Positions 20,720-32,700 of a stretch of 64,000 nucleotides of DNA are shown piece after piece (the first letter of the stretch is position 1; the number at the start of each line of letters is the position of its first letter). A program made the translations under genes and the position numbers. Source of the stretch: Saccharomonospora sp. NB11 (lineage in GTDB: Bacteria; Actinomycetota; Actinomycetes; Mycobacteriales; Pseudonocardiaceae); contig NZ_JACBJG010000010.1 of NCBI RefSeq assembly GCF_015910535.1, positions 62,001 to 126,000 on the forward strand, read 5' to 3'. The notes below the pieces were generated by a model. That model saw only the letters and a program-made list of their open reading frames with translations. It did not search any database and was not told where the DNA came from.

Positions 20720-23700
20720 GTCGTACCAACCTCTTTCGTTCCAATGACAGTACCGATGTGGCGGAGGAGACTGCGCCACGCGGGATCGTCCGGGGAGAGT
20801 CGTTCGCGAGGCACCCCGAGCTCCCTCGCCACCAGCTCCAACAGACGATCGGTCGCGATCGGCTCGGGGTAGGACACCTCGGCACCGGCCTCCTCCGGGT
20901 TCGGTACGCGCACCACGACACGTCCGATGAGGTCTCGGTCCTCCTTGAGGGCGTAGGCCTCGCTCACCCGGTCGAACGGCACCACGTGGGCCACGGTCGG
21001 CCGAACCTTGCCCGACGCGAGGTACTCGGCCGCCCGACGCAGGTACTCGGCTCGCCGCTCCGGGTGGCGAAGGAAGTACTTCTTGATGTTCAGGCTGTGG
21101 AAGCTCTGGTTCTCGACCAGCCGCGACAGATCCAGTCCCGTGGACGACTGGAGCCCGAACACCGCCGTCTCGACGTACCTCCCGCCAGGAGCCAGGACGT
21201 CGATCCCCTGCTGGGTCGCGTCACCACCGAGACTGTTGATCACCACGTCGACACCGACGCCGTCGGTGCGCCGCAGCACCTCCTCGACCACGTTCTGTCG
21301 CCCGTGGTCGATGGCGTGGCGAACCCCGAGCCGCTCCAGGTACTCGATCTTGTGGGGTGCGCTCGCGGTGGCGACGACCTCGGCACCGGCGAGCTTCGCC
21401 AACTGCACCGCGACGAGACCGTTGGTGCCGGTGGCGGCCGGGATCAGCACCCGCTCCCCCGGCCGCACCTCGGCGCGCTCGAACGCCAGGTACATCGCCA
21501 GGAACGGGACGGCGAAGCCGCACGCCTCCTCGTGGCCGACCTCGGGCGGCTTGGGCACGACGAAGCTCTCGTCGGTGACCACGACGGACGCCTGTCCTCC
21601 CATCTCCGGCCGAGTCAGCGCGATCACCTCGTCGCCGGGCCGCACACTCGTGACCCCCGGACCGACGCGGCGCACCACGCCGGACACCTCCACGCCGGGG
21701 GTGAACGGGAAGTCGGGCATCAGTGGGTAGAGCCCGCGGGCGAGCAGGAAGTCCGAGAAGTTGATCGGGAAGGCCTCGACCCGCACCTCGACCTCACCCT
21801 CGGCGGGTGCCACCGGCTCGATCGGCACGATTCGCAGCTCCCGTGGGCTTCCGGGACGCTCGAACCGCACCGCACGGAAGCCACCGCGCTCGGGGGCGAC
21901 CGCTTGCGTGGCGATCGACTCCGTGGCCGTCGGCTCCGTCCTCGCGGGAGCGAACCGGGCCGTGAGTTCGGCGCCGTACCGGTCCACGAGGTGGGCGCTG
22001 AGCGCCGCCACCGTCGGGTGGTCGAACACGACCACGGTCTTGAGCACCACCCCGATCGCGTCGCTGAGCCGGTTCGCCAACTCCACGGCGACGATGGAGT
22101 CCACCCCCAGTGAGGGCAGCGAGACGTCGGGGTCGACCTGGTCGACCGCCAGCCCGAGGCACTCGGCGACCCGCTCGGTGACCAGTGCGCGCACCGTGCC
22201 GTCGAGCGAGTCGCTCCGCATCGGCCCGGCGTCCTCGGCGCTCGGCCGCACCGTGCTCGCCGGGGACGGCACCACCGTCGTCGGACGTTCGCCCACCGAC
22301 GCCCGGGACGGCACCGGCGCGTCCTCCGGCACCGCGGCGGTGAACACCCGCTGCGGCAACGGAACCGGCGAGTCCGCCCGGCCGAGAACGGTCACGTCGG
22401 TGAAACCGGCGGTGTCCAACCGGTGCCGCCACAGGTGTTCGTCCAGCAGCGGCGAGTGCGGCAGCCTCCGGTGTTCGTCGGTGTAGTGCCACCAGCCGTC
22501 GAGCAACCCGAAGGTGACCGTGTGGAACGGCTGGACGGCGGTGACCTCGGTGAGCACGAGTCGTCCGTGCGGAGCGAGGAGCCGCCGGACCTCGCCCAGT
22601 GCGGTGTCGAGGTCGCGGACCGCGTGCAGCACGTTGCCCGCGAGCACCACGTCGTAATGGCCGGAGGAGAAGCCCTGTTCCTCGACCGACCGCTCCACGT
22701 CGAGTTCCCGGAACCGCACGTCCGCACCCGCGCGGTCAAGCCGCGCCTCGGCCTGGCGGACCAGCCCCCGCGCGACGTCGGTGAAGTCGTACTCGACGGC
22801 AACCCCGGCCCGCCGCAACGCGGCCAGCACCACCTCGCTGGTGGCACCGGTGCCCGCACCGAGTTCGAGCACCCGCAGTGCACGCCCGACGCCCCACGCG
22901 GCGGCCACGACCTGCTCGGCGACGACCGCATTGCAGTAGTCGACCAACGCCTCTCCCCGATAGATCGCGGTCACCGCCTCCATCGATCCCCGGGGGAACA
23001 GCACCTCCGTGCCCGGCCGAGCGCCGGTCAGGACTTCGGGCAGCGCCACGACGCACCGTTCCACCAGGTCGAGGCGCGCGGCGAGGCCAGGGAACCGCCG
23101 TCGCAACGGCGCAGCGTCGGGCCGTTCCGGGCGCGGTGCCGTGCCGGACACGGTGACACCACCGCCCTCCTCGACGAGGTACCCGGCGTCGAGAAGCAGG
23201 TGGAGCAGCGCGTCGACGAGCCTGCGGTACTTCGGCAGTGCCCCGAACCGGTCGGCGAGGTCGCCCCGGGACCGAGCCGCGCCCGCGTCGACCACTCCGA
23301 GCCGATCCACCACGTGCCACACCGCAGCACGCACGAACGCGTCGAGCGCCTCCTGCTCGGCGGGTTCCACCCCGAGGTCCGTCACACCCGTCGTCCGGGT
23401 CGCGGCGACCTCGCCTTCGACGCCGATCGCGTCGAGGACCGTGGTGTCGGCGTGCAGCGCCACCAGCTGCCGCTCGTCGGAGGACAGCACCCGCTCGACT
23501 GCGGCCAGCCCGAGCGACGTCGTGATGGGCGTGTAACCGCGCGCGGTCAGACTGTCCCGATAGGACTCGTCGGCCACCCGGCCGACGGAGGCCCACGGCC
23601 CCCAGTTCACCACGTACACCGGGTAACGCGCCTGGGTGGCGAGCCGGTGCGCGAACGCGTCCTGCGCGGTCGAAGCGGCGGCGTAGTTCGCCTGCCCCAC

Positions 23701-26700
23701 CGCCCCGGTGAACGACTGCACCGAGCTGGCCACGAGCACGAAGTCCAGCGGCTCGGACGCGAGCACCTCACCGAGCACCCTCGTGCCGTCGATCTTCGGA
23801 GCCAGCACGGCGTCGAACTGCTCCTGGGTGAGCCGCTCGACGATGCCGTCGTGGAGGACCATGGCCGCGTGCACGACGCCGTGCAACGGGCCCTGCGCCC
23901 TCGCCTTGGCGACAACGGCCCGGAACGCGTCCACGTCGGTGATATCGGCTTGCTCGTAGGACGCCCGCCCACCGAGCCGGGTCAGCCGGTCGAGAGCGGC
24001 ACCGATCCGGCTGTCGAGCGGTGAACGTCCCACGAGGATCACTCGCGCGGAAACCGTGGCCGCGAGGTGCTCGGCGAGCGCGAGCCCGATACCGCCCGCA
24101 CCGCCGACCACGAGGTAGCACCCGCCCTGTCGGAAGGGCGTCCGGGAGGGCTTGGGCACGATCACCGGCCGAAGCCTGCGCACGAGGCGACGGCCACCGG
24201 TCAGAGCCACCTCGCGGTTGTTCTGGCGAGTGGGTTCGGCCAGCAGCAGGTCGGCGGCCCGGGGAGCGTCGAGGGGCTCGTCACCAAGGTCTACACAGGA
24301 CACGTCGAGACGTGGGTACTCACGGGCCAGCGACTTCGTGAAGCCGAGCAACGCCGCGCCCGCCGGGTTGGTGATCCGACGGCCACCGGCGTCCTGCGCG
24401 CCGACCGTGACCGAGCGCAGGGTGTCGATCCGCTGCAGCAGGTCCAGCTCCGCCAGCACCCGAACGAGTCGGAACAGCAGACGCGCACCGTGCGCCTTGG
24501 CCGAGGAAACCCCGCCGAGGAACCACACGTGCCGGACATCCGTCATCCGGCGCAGGCAGTCGGTGAAGTCCGGGTCGGCGACGTCGACCTCCCAGGCTCG
24601 CTCGCCGACGGGCCGGTTCCGGTTGCCGAGTTCGATCCGCCACACCAGGCCGTCCGCACGTGCGGCGAGGGCCCGGTCGAGCCCGTGGCACTGCGCGGGG
24701 TGCACGATCAGGAAACCGCCACGCGGCCGTTCGGTGACCGGTGCGGGCCGTTCCGTCCATTCGGGGCGGTAGAAGAAGCCAGCCAACGGGTCCGGCTCGG
24801 CGCGCACGGACACCTCCCGGAAGACCACGCGAGGTGAGCCGTCCTCGTCGAGCACCGTCACATCGTGCGCACCGTCGGGCAACTCCCGCACGTGCACGTG
24901 GCCGCGCCGTGGCACCCGACCACGCACCTCCACGGCCTCCGCCGAGAACGGCAGGCGTGTGCGTCCCGGTTCGCCACCGTCGAGCACGGTGATCGCCTGC
25001 AACGCGGCGTCGAGCACGGTCGGGTGCCACGTCACGTCGGTCGGCTCGGCCTCGGCGACGAACCGGGCCAACACCTCGCCGTCACCCACCCAGGCCTCGG
25101 TGAGACCTCGGAACAGCGGGCCGTAGCGGATGTCCATCCGTTCGAACATCGCGTAGACGTCGGTGTCGTCGAGCTCGGTGGGGCAACGACGCCGCACGGC
25201 GTCCACGTCGACCGGGGACGACGCGGGCCACTCACCCTCGTCGCGCACCCAACGGCCGGTCGAGTGAACCACGACCTCACCGTCGTCGCCGGTCTCCACA
25301 CGGTGGGTCAGCATCCCGTCGCTGTCCACGAGCCGGACCAGCACCTCCCGCCCCTCGTCGGGCACGAGGAGGGGACTCGTCCACGACAGGCCGGTGAGCC
25401 GGTAGGTGCCGGTGCGGTGCCGAGCCAGCGCCGACGCGACGAGGTCGAGCTGCACCACTCCGGCGAGCACCCGCTCGCCGTGCACGCGGTGCTGATCGAC
25501 GCGCGGGTCGTCGGCGGCGAGATATGTCCGGACGACCACCTCACCGTCGTCCGCCGGAACGACCACGGCATGGTCGCCCTCCGACCTGCCCGCGAACCCG
25601 GTGTTCGTGGGTGCAGTCGGCACCTGCGACGGCGGACGCGGCACCCAGTAGCGGTCCCGGGCGAACGGGTAGGTCGGCAGGCTCACGCGGCGCGGTCGAC
25701 GCCCGACGTGCACGGTGGTCCAGTCGACGGGCCCCCCGGAGACCCACCGGCGCGCGAGGGCGTGGAGGTCGCCCGAAGTCGCCTCCACCTCGGGTTCGGC
25801 GTCGGAGGTCCCGATCACCGTGCGTGGCCCGGGTGAGCCGGTGTCGGCGAAGGCACGCAACTCGTCGGCGAGGGTCGCGGCGGAGTCGGTGACCACGGCC
25901 AGCCGGTGCCGCATCGATTCCCGACCCACCTGGAGGGTGTAGGCGATATCGGCGAGTTCCCCGGCAGGCGACCCGGCGTCGGCGCTGTCGGGTCCCAGGG
26001 CGGCCAGGTCGGCGATGGTGCCTGCCGCGAGCACGCCAGGCTCGACGACCGGCCATCCGGCGTCGACCAGCCGGTCGGACAGCAGCCGCGCGTCGGTCCC
26101 CGAGACGCCGAGGTCGGTCAGTGGCTCGTCGACGACCACGTCCTCGGGGGTCACGTCGAGCAGGTCCGCCACCGCCAGGGTCAGCGCGGCGAGCGCTGAG
26201 GCGCCGGGCGCACGCTCACCAGTCGAGGGACGCACGGCGTCGGCAAGCGCGGCCGCGTACTCGCGCAACCGATCGGTGTCACGGGCCGAGAGCACGAACA
26301 CCTGCTCACCGGTGCTCGGGCTCGCCGGGGCGGCCCGATGTTCCTCCAGCACGACGTGGCCGTTGACCCCGCCGAATCCGAACGAACTGACCCCCGCCCT
26401 GCGAGGGAGTTCGGTGCCGTCGGCCGCCGTGCGCCGAGGCCATGCGGTCGGTTCCTCCACGATGGACAGCGGGCTGTTCGCCAGGCGGATCTGCGGGTTG
26501 AGTCGGTCGAGGTGCAAGGTGCCAGGAAGGCGACCGTGCTTCATCGCGAGGATCACCTTGAAGATGCCGGCGAGCCCGGCTGCCGACTCGGCGTGCCCGA
26601 TGTTCGTCTTGACCGAGCCGATCAGGGTCGTCGGTTCGGTGAGGCGTGGCAGTCCCGCACGGTCGCGCAGTTCGGCGAACGCCCGCTTCACCCCGTTGAT

Positions 26701-29700
26701 CTCGATCGGGTCGCCGAGTGCGGTACCGGTGCCGTGCAGTTCCAGGTATCCCACGGTCGCCGGGTCGACGCCACCCTCCTCGAACGCGCGAACGATGACG
26801 TCCGCCTGGGCCGTCGGGTTCGGCGTGGTGAGCGTGTTGACCTTCCCGCCGTGGTTCACGGCGCTGCCCAGGATGACGGCATGCACGTGGTCGCCGTCGC
26901 GCTCGGCCGCCGACAACGGCTTGAGCAGCAAGGCGCCCACTCCCTCGGCCCTGACGTAGCCGTCGGCCGCGGCGTCGAACGTGCGGCACCGCCCGGTGGG
27001 GCTGAGCATCCCGGCCCTCGCGAAGGAGATGTAGACCGTCGGTGAGAGCAGGAGGTTGACCCCACCGACGATCGCGGTGTCGCAACTGCCCGCGCGCAGC
27101 GACTCCACCGCTGAGCGCAACGCCACGAGCGAACTCGAACATGCCGTGTCGACGGGGAAACTGGGACCGGAGAGGTTGAGCAGGTACGACACGCGATTGG
27201 CGAGGATGGCATGAAACATGCCAGTGGTGGTGAACGCCTCGACCGGCACACCCGCGTCCCGCAGCAGGTCGTAGTAGTCGTGGCTGCCGACCCCGACGAA
27301 CAGGCCCGTGGTCCCCTCGGCGAGGTCGGACGGCCGGTAGCCCGCCTCCTCCACCGCCTTGTAGGCGGTCTGCAGGAACAGCCGTTGCTGCGGGTCCATC
27401 AACTCGGCCTCACGCGGTGAGATACCGAAGAAGCCGGCGTCGAACGTGTCGACCTCGGGCAGGAAACCGCCCCACTTGCTGTTGGTCCGGCCCGGGCCCG
27501 CTGTCGTGTGGTACCACTCGCGCCAGTCCCAGCGATCCGACGGAATCTCCGTGACCAGATCGCGTCCGGCGTCCAGGTTGCGCCAGAACTCGGCCAGATT
27601 GGAGCTGCCGGGAACAATGCCGTGCATGCCGATCACCGCTATCGGCTCCGGACCGGCCTCCTCCCGCGCAGGGGCCGGGGTGGTCGCGACGACCGGGGCC
27701 GGGGCGGCCGTGCCCGTGGTGGTCGTGCCTGTGGTGGTCGGGGGCGGGTTCGTGGCCGGTTCGGGCTTCGCCTGCGGGAGGTGCGTGGCGAGCTCGGTGG
27801 GATAGGTGGTGGTCAGGTGCTCGACAACCGCATCCACCGTCGTGTACTCGAAGAACAACGCGGGGGTGACGTCGACCCCGAGTCGGTCGACGAGCCGGTT
27901 GGCGAGCCTGCCGAAGGCGAGGGAGTCAAAGCCGTAGTCCCCGAGAGCCCGGTGCGGTTCGACCCGCTCACGGTCCAGTTTGACGACGTCCGCGATCTCG
28001 TCGACGAGCAGCGCCCGCACGGCCTCCGCGAGCCCGTCGGAGGTCGACGACCGGCCACCCTCGCCCGGACCGGCGGCTACTCGGCTCCCGGCCTGTTCCA
28101 CGCCGAGCTGCCCGGCCACCGCGTCGCCGTCCCCCGGCACGAACACGACCTGGCGGTCGGGACCGCCGAGGATCGCGTTGAGTGCGTCCAACCCCGCCTC
28201 GGTCTCCAACGGCCGCAGGCCAAGGGTGGCGCGAAGCCGTTCGGCGACCTCGGCGTCCACTCCCATACCGCCGTCGGCCCACAGGGGCCAGTCGACGGAC
28301 ACGGTACGGCCCGGCCAGGCGTCCGCGTAGGCGTCGAGGACCGCGTTGGCGTAGGCGTACCCGGCCTGCCCCACGGAACCCAGCGCCGAGGCGAGCGAGG
28401 AGAACAGGCAGACGACGTCGAGGGACCGACCGCGCGTGGCGGCGGCCAGGTTCGCGGCGCCGAGCACCTTGCCCGCGACCACCGCTCGCAGCTTCTCCGG
28501 GGTCTGCCGCACCAGATAGTCGTCGCGCAACACACCCGCGCAGTGCATGATGCCGTGCAGGGCGCCGAATGCGTCGTCCGCGGCGGCGACCGCCGCAGCC
28601 GCACCGTCGCGTGTGGACATGTCGGCCGTCACGTAGCGAGCCTCGCCTCCGGCGGCGCGGACCCGGTCGAGCACGCGACGCACTCGTGCGTCCTCGGCGC
28701 TGCGTCCGGCGAGCACCACCCTGGCCTGGCAGGTGCGGGCGAGCCACTCCGCCACCAGGGCACCGAGTCCACCGGCGCCCCCGGTGACGAGGTACACGCC
28801 GCCCTGCCGGAGCACGGAGTCCCGACCGGCCTCGGGCCGGAACCTCTGCCAGCGGCGCACCAGTCGCCGTCCTCCGGTGTGGCGCACCTCCGACCCGGCT
28901 GTCGCCCCGAGCGTCTCGGCCACGAGCTGAGCCGACGTCGCGCCCTCGACGACCACGAACGAGATGCGCGTGCTCTCTAGCGCGACCGTGCGCAGGAAAC
29001 CGCCGAGCGCCTGGTACTCCGGCACTGCGGACGGGATCGCGCAGACGAGCCGGACGGGGCGCTTGTCGGAGTCCGTCACCAGCGCGTGAACGAGGTGGAA
29101 CAGCGGGAGCAGTCCCTCTTCGATCCTCGTCGTGACGTCTTGAGCAGGTCGACCGGTCCAGGCGAACACCACGGTGTCGACCGCTCCGAGGCGAGCAATT
29201 AGACGTGCGGCGTCCTCGCCGATCTCGGGCCGGAGCACGAATCGCTCGGGGCTGCGCTCGGCGAACGCCGCCCCGGGCACGGCGACCACGGTCCGCTCGG
29301 CGTGTCGGCCCAATCGTTCGGCGATCGCGCGGCCCTCGTCCTCCGCGTCGGCGAGCACGAGCACCGAGCCCGGGGAACGACGCTCGGAGATCTCCGCGTC
29401 GACCCAGTCGGGGCGGAAGAAACTGCCCGTTTCCGGTCGCGGGGGCGTGCCGACCGCTGCCTCACGAGGTGCCTGCCACGGACGCACCCAGAAGTCGTCC
29501 ACCCGCAACACCACCCGACCGTTCTCGTCGGCCAGGCGTATCTCCAGCTTGGTGCCGCCCTCGGTGACCGTGCGCAGCACGACGTGGGCGAACCCGCGCG
29601 ACGGTGTGGGACCGAGGACGTCCACCCGGCCCATGCTGAAGGGCAGGTACAACCGATCGAACCGCCGACCGAGCAGCCACAACGACGCCTGGAACGCCGC

Positions 29701-32700
29701 GTCGAGCACTCCGGGGTGGAGGCCGTAGCGGTCGGCGTCGTCGGTGACCGGGAGCCGCAGTTCCGACACCGCTTCGTCGGCGTTGTGATGCAGCCGCTTC
29801 ACGGCCTGGTAGAACGCGCCGAGGTCGAGTCCCCGTCCCCGCACCTCGCGGTAGAGCTCGTCGCCGTCGACCGTCGTGGTGCAGCGGGCACGCAGCGCCT
29901 CGACGTCGAGCCGCGCGACGTCCGGTCGGGCGACGAACTCGACCCGCCCGGTGACGTGCGTGACGGCCTGGCCGTCGACGCCGGTGCCTGTCACCTCGAC
30001 GGCGTCACCGGTGCGGGACACCCGCAGGGTCCGCGGCTCTGCCACGAGGATCGGAGCGGACCAGACGGTGTTGCGAAGCCGCAGTGTGCGTCCCGGCTCG
30101 CCCCCGTCGGCCACCGCCTCGCGGAGCAGTTCGAGGCATCCGGCCGCCGGGAAGATCGGGACACCGTCCACCCGGTGCTGCGCGAGCACCGGCTCGCGGC
30201 CGGTGAAGTCGACCCGCGCACCGTCGGCTGACGACCGGAGGCCGAAGGGACGACCGTCCGTGCCGGACACGACACCCGGCACGTCAGGCAACCAGTACCG
30301 CTCCCTCGCGAACGGGTAGAGGGGCAGGCTCACGTGTGGTGGGACCACGTCGTGCAGCGACTCCCACGGCACGTCCAGCCCGGCCACCCACGCAGCGGCG
30401 AGCACCGACCAGTCGCGGACGACCACGGCGTGCGGCAACGCCCTCCGGGCGCGGTCCTTGGCGTCGCGGTCGTGCGTGGTGGTCCAGTGCGGACCGGCGA
30501 TCGGTCGGCCCTCGGCGAAGTCGGCGAGCCGATCCGCCAGCGTCGCCGGGTCGTCGGCGAGCAGCGCGAGCCGTTCGGCCAGTGGTTCGCGCCGTACCTG
30601 GAGCTGGTAGGCCACCTCGGACAGCCGGAGCTGTCCGGCTCGCTCCCGCAGCGCGGCGGCGAGGTTGGCGCAGTGGTCACGCAGTCGTTCGCGGTCGTTG
30701 GCTGAGACCACCACGAGGTGCTCGCCGCCCTCCGGACCGCGCTCCCGCTCGATGTGGGGCGCCTCCTCGACGACCACGTGGGCGTTCGCGCCACCGGCTC
30801 CGAACGAGCTGACCCCGGCCCGGCGGGGCAGCTCCACCCCGTCGCGCACCCGGCGAGGCCAATCGGTGAGAGTGCGTTGCACCGTGAACGGCGTCGCGGC
30901 GAAGTCGATCCGCGGGTTCAGGCGTTCGCTGTGCAGCGACGGCACGAGCTTCCCGTGCCGGAACTGGAGCAGCACCTTGGTCAGGCCCGCCATCCCGGAC
31001 GCCGACTCCAGGTGCCCGATGTTGGTCTTCACGGACCCGATCGCACAACTGCCCGCGGCGAGGTCACCGTAGGCGCGGGCGAGCCCGGTGATCTCGATCG
31101 GATCGCCCAACGCCGTGCCGGTGCCGTGCGCCTCGACGTAGCCGATGGTGTCGGGGTCCACCCCGGCGTCGGTGAGCGCGGTCTCGACGAGGTGTCCCTG
31201 CGCGGTCGGGTTCGGCACGGTGAAGCCGGCGGTCCGTCCACCGTGGTTGACGGCGGTCCCCTTGACGACCCCGAGCACCCGATCACCGTCGGCCAGCGCG
31301 GCCCGCAACGGCTTGAGCAGTGCCGCTCCGACCCCCTCGCCCGGCACGAAACCGTCCGCGTCGGCACCGAAGGTGTGGCAACGACCAGTGGGCGAGAGCA
31401 TCTGCAGCGAACAGAGCCAGTCGTACTTCGCCGGATGCAGGTACAGGTTCACCCCGCCGACGAGCGCCATCGAGCACTCTCCCGCGGCCATGCTGCGCGC
31501 GGCCAGATGGATGGCGGTCAACGACGCCGCGCACGCGGTGTCGACGGGCACGCTCGGTCCTCGCAGGTCCAACCAGTACGACACGCGGTTGGCGATCGAC
31601 CACTGCGGTGACGGCGGCACCACGGCGTGTCCGGCCCGCTGCTGTTCGGGCCCCCACAACAGGTAGGTCTGGGTGGTGACGCCGACGAACACACCGACGG
31701 ACCGGGCACCCGGCACGTCCGGGTCCCCGAGCCGTCGTGGCGGGTAGCCCGCGTCCTCGAACGTGTGCCACGCCGTCTGCAGGAACAACCGCTCCTGCGG
31801 GTCCATCACCTCCGCCTCACGCGGGGAGATCCCGAAGAACAGCGGGTCGAACTCGTCGACATCGTCGAGGAACGCGCCGGATCGGCAGTAGGCGTCGGCG
31901 GCGTCGGGGTCCCATCGGGCAGGCGGCACCGTCGTGACGCAGTCGCGGCCCGCCGCGAGGTTGTCCCAGAACGTGTCGAGGTCGGGCGCCATCGGATAAC
32001 GCCCGGCGAGACCGATGATCGCCAGGTCGTCGTCGTCCGCCTCGGCGACGGACCGCTCGGCCGGGGCCGGGAACGGCACGACAGCGTCGCGGCTCCGGAC
32101 CGGGGCCGGGGCGCCGTAGCGGGCCGCGAGCTCGGCCGGACGTCGTTCGGCGATGCGGTCGGCCGCGGCGGCGAGCGTGCGACTCTCGAACAGCAACGTC
32201 TCGCTCACCGCGCCGAGCTGAGCCTCGACCTTCGCGTTGAACTCGCTGACCACGATCGAGTCCAGACCGATGCGGTCGAGCCCGACCTCCAGGTCTACGT
32301 CCTCGGGTGGCACCCCACGCAACTCACCGATGAGCGTGGCCACGTACTCCCTCGCCCACGCCCGCACCTGTTCCGGGGTCGGCTCGTCACCACCCGCAGG
32401 TGCCTCCGGCGCGGCCACCGTCTGGTCGGGTACGGGCGGAACGGGCTCACCTCGGGTGGCCTCCGTCGCGGGTGGCGGGTCCACCAGCGCGGACACCCGG
32501 TCGGCAAGACCGTGGACGAACGGGCGTGCGCCACGACCGGACGCCAGCAGTCGGTCCAGTGCGGCCAGCCCGGTCTGCGTGGGCATCGGCAGCACCCCGT
32601 TGCGCTCACCCAGCACACCGCCGTCGGTGACGGTCATGCCGCCGTCCCTCCACACGGGCCAGCCGATCGAGACGCTGCGGCCGGACCGTTCCCCCGCCGC

